From Mageeibacillus sp. UBA1255 (lineage in GTDB: Bacteria > Bacillota > Clostridia > UBA1212 > UBA1255): DNA of 8,852 nt. The notes beneath the pieces are model-generated. The model was not told the origin of the DNA. It worked only from the letters and a program-made list of their open reading frames with translations, and did no database searches. The stretch covers positions 30,229-39,080 of the forward strand of contig DBVV01000155.1 of NCBI GenBank assembly GCA_002308795.1, written 5' to 3'. Below, piece by piece: positions 1 through 5,866 of the stretch. Both the position numbers and the translations under genes were made by a program. Each line of letters begins with the position of its first letter. Position 1 is the stretch's first letter.

Positions 1-6
1 TTCGCC

Positions 7-27
7 CACTTGCCACTTCCCACTTGT
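7..27. repeat. Short tandem heptamer array (3 units)
   Basis: Three consecutive 7-base units, CACTTGC, CACTTCC and CACTTGT, lie about 30 bases upstream of the -35 box of the first operon. The array may begin before the window, since the bases just 5' (ttcgcc) are unresolved. The same word ACTTGCC recurs at 3154-3160, and a different, longer heptamer array lies at 6783-6838. This resembles the short tandemly repeated heptanucleotide families known between genes in some bacteria. Family membership is inference; the tandem units are directly visible. Confidence 0.55.
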
Positions 28-58
28 CATCATCCGGTTCGGTGTTGCGATTTGTATC

Positions 59-88
59 TTGCCTTGACCGGCTCCGCAACTATATAAT
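59..88 (+). promoter_or_regulatory. Putative sigma-A promoter of the XRE/sigma-4 operon
   Basis: TTGCCT at 59-64 and a perfect TATAAT at 83-88 are separated by 18 bases. This predicts a transcription start near 95 and a leader of roughly 88 bases before the ATG at 183. An overlapping TTGACC at 64-69 is closer to the -35 consensus but only 13 bases from the -10, so it is less likely to be used. No other good promoter is seen ahead of the two plus-strand genes. Confidence 0.6.
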
Positions 89-97
89 TTAGCTGAA

Positions 98-141
98 GCA
101 GGCGGGAGCCTGCGCATGCATGCAATAATTGGATCGATCGA
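98..141 (+). promoter_or_regulatory. Leader hairpin and two palindromes, possible operator
   Basis: Just inside the predicted transcript is a perfect 6-bp hairpin, GCAGGC-ggga-GCCTGC (98-113). It is followed by two 10-base palindromes, GCATGCATGC (114-123) and ATCGATCGAT (132-141). XRE-type regulators often bind short dyads near their own promoter, so these are candidate sites for autoregulation. No sequence-specific evidence links them to the encoded protein. The hairpin lacks a U-tract and is not an intrinsic terminator. Confidence 0.35.
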
Positions 142-182
142 TACCGAAAACAGAAACAAAAGGACAGAAACAAAGGGACGAA

Positions 183-653
183 ATGGACATCGGCGGACGG
201 ATAACTGAACTCAGAAGGGAAAAAGGGCTGACCCAGCAGGAGCTGGCTGACAGGCTGTATGTGTCAAGGCAGCTGGTGAGCAAGTGGGAGAGCGGCGACC
301 GCAGACCGGACTACAAAACGGTCGAAAAAATTGCCCAAACGCTCGAAGCAAAGCCGGAAGAAATTGTCCGCGAGGAAGACGTCATTATTGAAGAACTGGC
401 CGCGTGCGTGCCAAAAGAGGGAAAAAGCGGAAGCAACGAAAACTGCCAAATTGACCTCCCGGCGCTGCTGAACGGCTTTCTGAAGACGCTTCCCGAGGCG
501 GCGTGCGACATTTTCATCAGACGCTACCGGGCACACGAGACGCCGGAGGAGATCGGCGCCAGATACGGTGTGGGGGATAATTACGTCCGTTCGATCCTGG
601 CGAGGACCCGCAAGAAGCTGAAGAAGTATCTTAAGGAGAAGCAAAATGGATAA
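183..653 (+). CDS. XRE helix-turn-helix / sigma-70 region 4-like hybrid transcriptional regulator
   Basis: This 156-residue cytoplasmic protein has two DNA-binding modules. Residues about 5-62 form an XRE (Cro/C1) helix-turn-helix; the segment LTQQELADRLYVSRQLVSKW (16-35) is the classic HTH. Residues about 92-151 resemble sigma-70 region 4, with FLKTLPE, DIFIRRY, PEEIGARYGV and a basic tail containing RTRKKLKKYL. This is the usual C-terminal pattern of clostridial ECF-like sigma factors, but region 2 (core binding and -10 recognition) is absent and the XRE domain stands in its place. The ATG at 183 is preferred because AAGGGA lies just upstream; an in-frame TTG at 129 has no ribosome binding site. 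The gene overlaps the next by 8 bp, so the two are probably translationally coupled. The fold is confident. Whether it acts as a repressor, activator or sigma-like factor is unknown. Confidence 0.88.
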   Translation: MDIGGRITELRREKGLTQQELADRLYVSRQLVSKWESGDRRPDYKTVEKIAQTLEAKPEEIVREEDVIIEELAACVPKEGKSGSNENCQIDLPALLNGFLKTLPEAACDIFIRRYRAHETPEEIGARYGVGDNYVRSILARTRKKLKKYLKEKQNG

Positions 654-2268
654 AAATGATTTATATAACGCTTTTGACAAGATCGATCCCGCGCTGGTAA
701 CGAGGTCGGAGGAGGGCAATTGTTTCGCGGAGAAAAAGGCGAAACGGTCTTTCGCAGAAAAAGGGCGGGGAAGGATGATCATACCGCTTATTGTTGTCCC
801 GCTGGCGCTGATCGCGGCAATCACGGTGATATCCGTCACGTCATATAAAAACAGTAATAACCGCACGCCGAAAGACACCACTGTGATCGGACCCACGTCC
901 GTGCCGTTGCCCGCGGAGACAGAGATCGATGCTCACAGAGCCACGCCAGATCCGACGACCGAATCTGCCACTTCGCCCGCAACGCCCATGGGAACGATGC
1001 CTTCGACGTACGTGCCGCCGGACAGTTCCCAGCTGCTACCTGCAATTGACGCTTACATGAAAAGTTCCGGATTCGCGGACGCTAAATATCCCGACTGCTT
1101 CAACACGCTGGCAGGGAAGATAATTGACAACGGGACTGAGGGCAAGTTCGATAAGTACACCCAGGATGATACTGAGTCTCAAACGTTTTATGCTGAAAAC
1201 TATTACTTCAGCGCGACGAATAACAGCCGGTACTCTGTCAGAGATCTGACATATTCGGCGCATGTGGAACTAAGCGCATTGCCGCTGCCCTTTGAGATCG
1301 ACTACGGCGATTCTTTTATCGAGGTCATGGATAAAATGGGGGTGGCTTTCCCGGAAAACGCGGGGGACTCTTTTTCGATAACCGCAAAGGCTGATTCGGA
1401 CGGCTTCCCCGAAACGTATGAGATCCATTTCTATCGTAATGATCAGACAAATCTCGGTGAGGGCGAGATATCGTTTGATGACCCGAGCCAGATCACGTAT
1501 ACGTTCATTCAAAAGAATAATGCTGGCCAGATCGTGCTGGAAAGAACAATGTGTTTTGGATTTATGGGCGATGATCCTTCGCTGAGCAGTTTGACGGAGA
1601 TCTACATGCAGGTGCGTGAAAATTTCCAGGGTGATACGCAGACGCCGGACAATACCGATCACAGCGCGGAGCCTACTCCTACGTTGCCGCCCACTGCGCC
1701 GCCGTCAACGCCCACCGCATCTCCTGAGCCGCCAAGCGAGCAGAAAATGAAAGATATTGCCTACGAAGCCCTGTCTGCTGAATTTCCCGAATTTGCCCGC
1801 ATACCGCAAGATCGCTTTTATGTTCATACGTTTGTCGGCGGCAGCAGCGGCAACTGGGACGTGGATTATGATCTTATACTGGGCGGACTGCGGTTCACCG
1901 CGATACAATATACTTATTGTTATTATGCCGACCGCGATTTTTCCCGCTGCTTCGACCATTGCTACAAGGGAGTATCATTTGATACGTTTAGCAATGACTT
2001 TACGGACGCGGAAATGGCGGAATTCAAAAAGCAGCTCACGGATCAGTTAAATGAGCAGCTCGTTGACCGAAATATAACTGTCCCGGACAATTATTTTGAC
2101 GACCCTGAGCACATAAGGATATACTGGACAATTATAGAAGATAGTGTTCTGTATCTGGGAGCGGAAACGATAATAGAGACCGGCATAGCGGACGAATATG
2201 GCGACGGTCATGCGCACCTGTTCGCTAAGGTGAAGGTACTCGACCTGAAGCCGTATTTAGCCGAGTGA
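646..2268 (+). CDS. Single-pass membrane protein, anti-sigma-like N-terminus with two-part extracellular region
   Basis: The 540-residue product starts with a short cytoplasmic segment containing DLYNAFDKIDPALV (5-18). This resembles the N-termini of proteins encoded next to clostridial sigma factors. A basic stretch (30-43) precedes one transmembrane helix at about 44-66, giving an N-in, C-out topology. Outside are a Pro/Thr-rich stalk (73-127), a globular segment (about 128-328), a second Pro/Thr linker (331-365) and a C-terminal segment (about 366-540). I recognise neither globular domain; they are acidic and rich in aromatic residues. AAGGAG seven bases before the ATG lies inside the upstream gene, and the 8-bp overlap argues for coupled synthesis. 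The natural inference is that the protein senses something at the surface and controls its neighbour, as anti-sigma factors do. No catalytic or protease motif was seen. Confidence 0.82.
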   Translation: MDKNDLYNAFDKIDPALVTRSEEGNCFAEKKAKRSFAEKGRGRMIIPLIVVPLALIAAITVISVTSYKNSNNRTPKDTTVIGPTSVPLPAETEIDAHRATPDPTTESATSPATPMGTMPSTYVPPDSSQLLPAIDAYMKSSGFADAKYPDCFNTLAGKIIDNGTEGKFDKYTQDDTESQTFYAENYYFSATNNSRYSVRDLTYSAHVELSALPLPFEIDYGDSFIEVMDKMGVAFPENAGDSFSITAKADSDGFPETYEIHFYRNDQTNLGEGEISFDDPSQITYTFIQKNNAGQIVLERTMCFGFMGDDPSLSSLTEIYMQVRENFQGDTQTPDNTDHSAEPTPTLPPTAPPSTPTASPEPPSEQKMKDIAYEALSAEFPEFARIPQDRFYVHTFVGGSSGNWDVDYDLILGGLRFTAIQYTYCYYADRDFSRCFDHCYKGVSFDTFSNDFTDAEMAEFKKQLTDQLNEQLVDRNITVPDNYFDDPEHIRIYWTIIEDSVLYLGAETIIETGIADEYGDGHAHLFAKVKVLDLKPYLAE

Positions 2269-2283
2269 AGCTGAGTGGCTAAA
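2256..2283 (+). other. Inverted repeat spanning the stop codon
   Basis: TTTAGCC (2256-2262) and GGCTAAA (2277-2283) form a 7-bp perfect dyad around the TGA at 2266-2268, with a 14-base loop. No T-run follows, so it is not a standard intrinsic terminator. It could stabilise the 3' end of the mRNA, or be chance. Confidence 0.3.
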
Positions 2284-2319
2284 TGAAGCGAATTATCAGT
2301 GATACTTTTGCTGTAAAAC

Positions 2320-2353
2320 AAAACCGCCGGACTCTTGCGAGCCCGGCGGCTTT
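2320..2353 (-). terminator. Intrinsic terminator of hsp20, possibly bidirectional
   Basis: CCGCCGG (2324-2330) pairs with CCGGCGG (2343-2349). Beyond one mismatch, CTC pairs with GAG around a four-base loop at 2335-2338. Read on the minus strand, the stem is followed by TTTTGTTTT, a good U-tract, about 35 bases after the hsp20 stop codon. On the plus strand the stem is followed only by CTTTCGTC, so termination of the convergent membrane-protein gene would be weaker. Confidence 0.85.
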
Positions 2354-2386
2354 CGTCTAACGCTTATTCAGCGGCTGTTTCTGCTG

Positions 2387-2812
2387 TCAGCCTTCGATGC
2401 TTATGATCTTCTTGGTCTCGTCCTTAGGCTGCTTTTCCTTATCCGGAACGAACAGCTTCAGCGTGCCGTTTTCATACTTTGCCTTTACGTCCTCTTCGTT
2501 CACGTCTTCGCCTACGTAGAAGCTTCTGCTGTACGTGCCGTAGAAACGCTCTCTGCGGATGTAATGACCGTTCTCCTTACCTTCATCGTTCTTCTTTTCA
2601 GTCTTCGCGGTCACGGTAACGTAGCCGTTTTCGAGCTGTACGGAAATGTTCTCTTTATCGATGCCGGGGACGTCGATCTCCAGTTCGTAACCTGCGTCGG
2701 TGGCTTTAACGTCCGTCTTCATAAGACCGGATGCGCTGCCTGTATTAAACGGAGCGTCAAAGAAGTCATCAAACAAACTCTTTCTGTAAATTCTAGGTAA
2801 CATATTCATCAT
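2387..2812 (-). CDS. hsp20: Hsp20/alpha-crystallin family small heat-shock protein
   Basis: The 141-residue product is an ATP-independent cytoplasmic holdase chaperone of ordinary length for the family. An amphipathic N-terminus (LPRIYRKSLFDDFF, 5-18) leads into the alpha-crystallin domain at about 31-125. This carries YELEIDVPG (42-50), NGYVTVTAK (62-70) and the signature AKYENGTLKL (111-120). The C-terminal tail ends with the IXI-type motif ISI (137-139), which docks subunits in oligomers. The first of two adjacent ATG codons is chosen, with AGGAG nine bases upstream; starting at the second would lose only one residue. The gene is monocistronic, with its own terminator and a CIRCE-controlled promoter, so HrcA repression and heat induction are strongly indicated. 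Family assignment is secure. Confidence 0.97.
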   Translation of the reverse strand: MMNMLPRIYRKSLFDDFFDAPFNTGSASGLMKTDVKATDAGYELEIDVPGIDKENISVQLENGYVTVTAKTEKKNDEGKENGHYIRRERFYGTYSRSFYVGEDVNEEDVKAKYENGTLKLFVPDKEKQPKDETKKIISIEG

Positions 2813-2845
2813 TTTGATTCACTCCTGTTCTTTAAAATATGTTTT

Positions 2846-2872
2846 CCGGAACCCTCTTATCTCAGGTTCCGG
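2846..2872 (-). promoter_or_regulatory. 5'-UTR hairpin of hsp20 mRNA
   Basis: CCGGAACC (2846-2853) and GGTTCCGG (2865-2872) are a perfect 8-bp inverted repeat with an 11-base loop. The predicted transcription start is near 2870, so about six of the eight pairs would form at the extreme 5' end of the transcript, upstream of and separate from the Shine-Dalgarno sequence. Such 5'-terminal stems are known to stabilise bacterial mRNAs. Because it does not cover the ribosome binding site, a ROSE-type thermometer is unlikely. Confidence 0.5.
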
Positions 2873-2876
2873 GGGT

Positions 2877-2905
2877 ATTATACACCCGATTGTTAGCACT
2901 GTCAA
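2877..2905 (-). promoter_or_regulatory. Consensus sigma-A promoter of hsp20
   Basis: On the minus strand a perfect TTGACA (2900-2905) and a perfect TATAAT (2877-2882) are separated by exactly 17 bases. Upstream of the -35, bases about 2920-2946 are almost pure A/T, resembling an UP element. The -35 box lies inside the CIRCE operator, so bound HrcA would block RNA polymerase. Confidence 0.92.
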
Positions 2906-2919
2906 TAGGTGAGTGCTAA
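2893..2919 (-). promoter_or_regulatory. CIRCE operator (HrcA binding site)
   Basis: TTAGCACTG at 2893-2901, nine spacer bases, then GAGTGCTAA at 2911-2919. This matches the CIRCE consensus TTAGCACTC-N9-GAGTGCTAA at 17 of 18 positions with the exact spacing; the only change is the last base of the first arm. The operator covers the -35 box of hsp20. CIRCE is the site of the HrcA repressor, which the GroE chaperonin keeps active and which releases during protein-folding stress. The hrcA gene is not in this window. Confidence 0.95.
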
Positions 2920-2946
2920 AATTTTGAAAATTTTTATATATTTTTT

Positions 2947-3111
2947 CTCGCGTGTATATCGGCCGCATGAGCAGTGAGGTTGGAGGTGGACAATACATGC
3001 GAGATCGTATGGGCTTTTGCGGCAACAAGGATTTTGGAGATTTGAAAACCCGGCGAGGCCCGAGACATACCGAGACTAATTACGGTTTTGGAAGCGTGGC
3101 CTTAACACATA
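2947..3111 (+). other. Gene-poor stretch with structured leader and candidate small ORF
   Basis: Between hsp20 and the fusion gene there is no convincing gene. CTCGCGTGTAT (2947-2957) and ATACATGCGAG (2993-3003) can form an 11-bp stem whose only imperfection is a G-U pair in plus-strand RNA. The loop holds GGAGGTG (2982-2988), a strong Shine-Dalgarno sequence eight bases before the ATG at 2997, and that ATG lies in the stem. The reading frame from this ATG stays open to about 3329, but it runs through the convergent terminator and into the fusion gene, so it is unlikely to be wholly coding. Minor dyads (AGGCC at 3056-3060 with GGCCT at 3098-3102) follow. No clear plus-strand promoter is seen. 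It may be a regulatory RNA, a decayed gene or an intergenic repeat. Confidence 0.35.
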
Positions 3112-3134
3112 GAAAAAACCCGCCGTCAGGCGGT
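3112..3134 (-). terminator. Intrinsic terminator of the glycosyltransferase-acyltransferase operon
   Basis: On the minus strand CCGCC (3129-3133) pairs with GGCGG (3120-3124) around a four-base loop, followed immediately by a run of six T (3113-3118). It lies about 35 bases beyond the stop codon of the GT8-PlsC fusion gene, and no further minus-strand gene intervenes before the hsp20 promoter. Confidence 0.88.
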
Positions 3135-3167
3135 AAAATAAAATCTAACCACAACTTGCCACTCTCT

Positions 3168-5027
3168 CTAAACTTTCTCCTCCGCAAACGGCTTCACGCC
3201 GTCGGGCTCTACGGTGCCGGTCTCGGTCGTGTAGGAGAGAGGCAGACCGTACTCGCGCTCGTAGATCTCCTTCCATGCGGCGTAGTTCTGGGCCATCAGG
3301 CTGCGGATATTTTCCTTCTCAGACTTTGAATCGTCAGGGTAGAGAGGAGGACAGACGTGGACCGTGTACTCCTGGACGCGGAAACCGTCGTTATCGTAAT
3401 TGTCCGAATCCTGCATCGTGATAAAACAGGGAAGGACCGGAACCTTGTTGCGCGCCGCGAACGTGAATGCGCCGCGCTTGAACGGACGGGGCTTACGGTA
3501 ATTCCACCACATTGACTGCTCGGGATAGATCAGAACGAAATGACCGTCCTGAAGGATCTGATCGGTTGACTTCACGAACTTCTTTAAAGTATCCTTGTTT
3601 GACGACAACGGGAGAGTGTGGCAGTTGCGCATCAAAAAGCCGTAAAACCCGGGGAAAGAAGTGTAATTGCCCTCGCGGATGACGCGGTAGAACGTGCGCT
3701 TGGGCTGATTTGACGCCTCATAAGTGAGCTGGATCGCAAAGCTGTCTAAAGCGTTGAAGTGGTTGCACGTGATCACAGCGCCGGACTCGAGTGCCTGGAA
3801 GTTTTCAATGCCTCGGATCTCTTTCATTATGAACTGCTTTTCATCGATCAGACGGTTGATGAAGCGGCGCGCGATCATAAACGCGAATTTTGTCTTGGTC
3901 TTCTGGATGATGCTTCTGCGGTAATACTCGATCTCGTCAGGCATCAGCACTCTCGAAGGCGGGTCGTTTTCGACATCCTCGAAATAATTGCCGATGCGCT
4001 CAAACTCCTCTATTTTCTTGACGATCGCCACGCGATCCGCTGAACGGTGTTCTGAATTAAGCATATTGAGGAAATTGTCCTCCTTCTCTGTTTCGGTCTT
4101 GGCAAGCTTTTTAAGATTCTCGCTGCCTGTGCGGTCCCGTTCACGCTGCTCCGCGGTGTAAGCGGCCAGATCTGCCAGAAGTTCGTCGTAAACTTCCGTC
4201 TGAGCAGCGTAATGCCAGAATATATCTCCGTGCTTGCAGTCACGATAGTGCCAGGGCTTGCTGAAAAGGCAGTAATGAATTATTTTCGCCTCATCGATCG
4301 GGAACGGGATGTTATCGAGCACCTGCGAATTCCAGCGCTGATCGAGCCAGAAAACGTGATCCTTGCAGATAACGTTGAGGTAATCCTCATCCTGCGTGAC
4401 AACGAAATTGTACATATGTAAGTAGTGTATGAACGCGTCAAGAATGAAGTGCATCCTGAATTCTTCGCAGTTGATAAGCAGTATTCCTGCGTTAAAGAAG
4501 TTGTAGCGTGATATTCCCAGAGCCTTTTCAACGTACGTCCCGTACACGTCGAACTGGATCATTACCTGCTCGTGGCAGGCGCCGACGTATGAATCGCCTA
4601 TATCCGTGAAATACAGTTCGCTGATGTCTCCCTGCACGATCGTGTCACTGTCGATATAGATGGCCTTATCATATTCCGGGAACATTTCGGCGATGAACAT
4701 GCGGAAATACGTCGTTTTTGAATAATAATCGCGAAGTGGAAGTTTTTCGGCGATCGAGAGGATATAGTCAGACACGTCGCAGAAACTGATCTGGAAATTA
4801 TCGTCGCTCAGTTTATTCAGCACGGTCTGCATTCTTTCGGAAATATCGGTGTGGAGCACGCAGACGCGATACTCGAATTTGCGGGAAGCATGCTGTTTCA
4901 TTGACTTCAGCGAAACTATAGTATATTTAACGAACCGGTCGTCGCATGCGTAAAATATAGGGACAACCGGACGCGCAGGTGCGTCCGCAAGTTCGCCGTT
5001 GTCCATCTTGAATTCTTTTAGAGTCAT
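3168..5027 (-). CDS. Bifunctional GT8 glycosyltransferase / PlsC-like acyltransferase fusion
   Basis: The 619-residue protein joins two enzymes. Residues about 20-290 are a family 8 retaining glycosyltransferase with a GT-A fold. Its features are PIFYACDD (23-30), the metal/nucleotide-sugar motif DSD (126-128) in YIDSDTIVQGD, FNAGILLI (178-185), QDEDYLN (212-218) and H251 with KPW (257-259). A charged linker (about 291-370) leads to a lysophospholipid-acyltransferase-like domain (about 375-590) with the canonical HX4D box NHFNALD (422-428), YPEQSMWW (501-508) replacing the usual FPEGTR block, and VPVLP (529-533). AAGGAG lies seven bases before the ATG, which overlaps the upstream stop as ATGA, so translation is coupled. 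It is the last gene of the operon. The likely product is a glycosylated and acylated envelope lipid or glycan; substrates are unknown. No transmembrane helix is evident, so membrane association would be peripheral. Confidence 0.9.
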   Translation of the reverse strand: MTLKEFKMDNGELADAPARPVVPIFYACDDRFVKYTIVSLKSMKQHASRKFEYRVCVLHTDISERMQTVLNKLSDDNFQISFCDVSDYILSIAEKLPLRDYYSKTTYFRMFIAEMFPEYDKAIYIDSDTIVQGDISELYFTDIGDSYVGACHEQVMIQFDVYGTYVEKALGISRYNFFNAGILLINCEEFRMHFILDAFIHYLHMYNFVVTQDEDYLNVICKDHVFWLDQRWNSQVLDNIPFPIDEAKIIHYCLFSKPWHYRDCKHGDIFWHYAAQTEVYDELLADLAAYTAEQRERDRTGSENLKKLAKTETEKEDNFLNMLNSEHRSADRVAIVKKIEEFERIGNYFEDVENDPPSRVLMPDEIEYYRRSIIQKTKTKFAFMIARRFINRLIDEKQFIMKEIRGIENFQALESGAVITCNHFNALDSFAIQLTYEASNQPKRTFYRVIREGNYTSFPGFYGFLMRNCHTLPLSSNKDTLKKFVKSTDQILQDGHFVLIYPEQSMWWNYRKPRPFKRGAFTFAARNKVPVLPCFITMQDSDNYDNDGFRVQEYTVHVCPPLYPDDSKSEKENIRSLMAQNYAAWKEIYEREYGLPLSYTTETGTVEPDGVKPFAEEKV

Positions 5028-5863
5028 CTGATCTCTCCTTTCCGTTCAAGAAGTGTTTTCAAATAAATATATTCAAATAAAATATCGTCAAATTCGAAGT
5101 ATTTAAACACTTTATGTACGCGCGTTACGTGCCACTGCTTAATATTATCCGTGTGCGGGTATGGGAGCCAGAACAGGCGCTTCGAGAAGTGGCGCACGAC
5201 GGTGTGTTTGTGCAGGAATTTCTGGTCGTTAAAACGCTGCGGCAGCATCTTTTTACGAGTCGTCGAGCGTATCAGGGCGCTCTGATCGGCGAAGACGAGC
5301 TTCTTTTTGCGCAGCCAGTCGCGCGCTTTTGCGAATATGCCGGTCTCGCGCATTTTTTTCATATTGAACAGCAGTACGCCGGCGTTTACGTAGTTCGGCT
5401 GGATCAGATATTTGCCGTAGTGGTCGCGTCCTGCGGCGTATTCGTATTCGCTTACGTCGGTATCGTACAGCAGATGTACGTCGCGGTTGAACATTATATC
5501 TGCGTCAAGGTACAGGAGTTTGTCGGGCATTCCGTCGACAAGGTCAGCGAGCAGTCTTATAAGTGTGTACGGGGAGCAGTAGGCGTTCTCGTTCGGACAA
5601 TGCGCGAATTCTTTTTCGTACAGTTCCGTCACGTCGATCAGGCGGATCCGGTTTTCGCTGTTGTACGAGCGGACAACTTTTTCTAAAAATTCCGCCTGTT
5701 CCGCCGTCACCGGAGTGTAGTTATCCTTTATCCTCGTGAGCGTCATCGTGAAAACGTAAAACGTGAACGGCTCCTTCGACTCTGTCCTTTTAAGGATCGA
5801 CAGCATACCGGTGAGCATTCCGTCGAAAACGCCCGCATTTCCGCAAAACAGAATATTGACCAC
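5024..5863 (-). CDS. Family 8 glycosyltransferase
   Basis: This 279-residue protein has a single GT8 domain. A Rossmann-like start (VNILFCGNAGVFDGM, 2-16) is followed by SPYTLIRLLADLV (97-109), the DAD metal motif in LLYLDADIMFNRDV (116-129), YVNAGVLLFN (158-167), ADQSAL (192-197) and a C-terminal RHF (224-226). GT8 enzymes use UDP-sugars, often UDP-Glc or UDP-Gal, with retention of configuration; the donor here cannot be inferred. The start is GTG (5863-5861), supported by AAGGAGG eight bases upstream inside the preceding gene, from which it is separated by only three bases. Its stop overlaps the ATG of the fusion gene. It is clearly related to the GT8 half of that fusion, suggesting two successive sugar additions. 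No signal peptide or membrane segment was seen, so it probably acts in the cytoplasm at the inner membrane face. Confidence 0.92.
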   Translation of the reverse strand: MVNILFCGNAGVFDGMLTGMLSILKRTESKEPFTFYVFTMTLTRIKDNYTPVTAEQAEFLEKVVRSYNSENRIRLIDVTELYEKEFAHCPNENAYCSPYTLIRLLADLVDGMPDKLLYLDADIMFNRDVHLLYDTDVSEYEYAAGRDHYGKYLIQPNYVNAGVLLFNMKKMRETGIFAKARDWLRKKKLVFADQSALIRSTTRKKMLPQRFNDQKFLHKHTVVRHFSKRLFWLPYPHTDNIKQWHVTRVHKVFKYFEFDDILFEYIYLKTLLERKGEIR

Positions 5864-5866
5864 GAC

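Noticed and set aside
129..182. N-terminal extension of the XRE gene to a TTG at 129
   Set aside because: There is no ribosome binding site before 129, while AAGGGA directly precedes the ATG at 183, and the XRE domain begins right after that ATG.
264..896. Long minus-strand open frame (210 codons)
   Set aside because: It lies antisense to the confidently assigned regulator and the start of the membrane protein, and its translation shows no recognisable domain.
2846..2872. ROSE-type RNA thermometer for hsp20
   Set aside because: The stem does not include or pair with the Shine-Dalgarno sequence near 2820-2826, and no typical ROSE sequence was seen.
5114..5686. Plus-strand open frame (190 codons)
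   Set aside because: It is entirely antisense to the GT8 gene, whose motifs are intact on the other strand.
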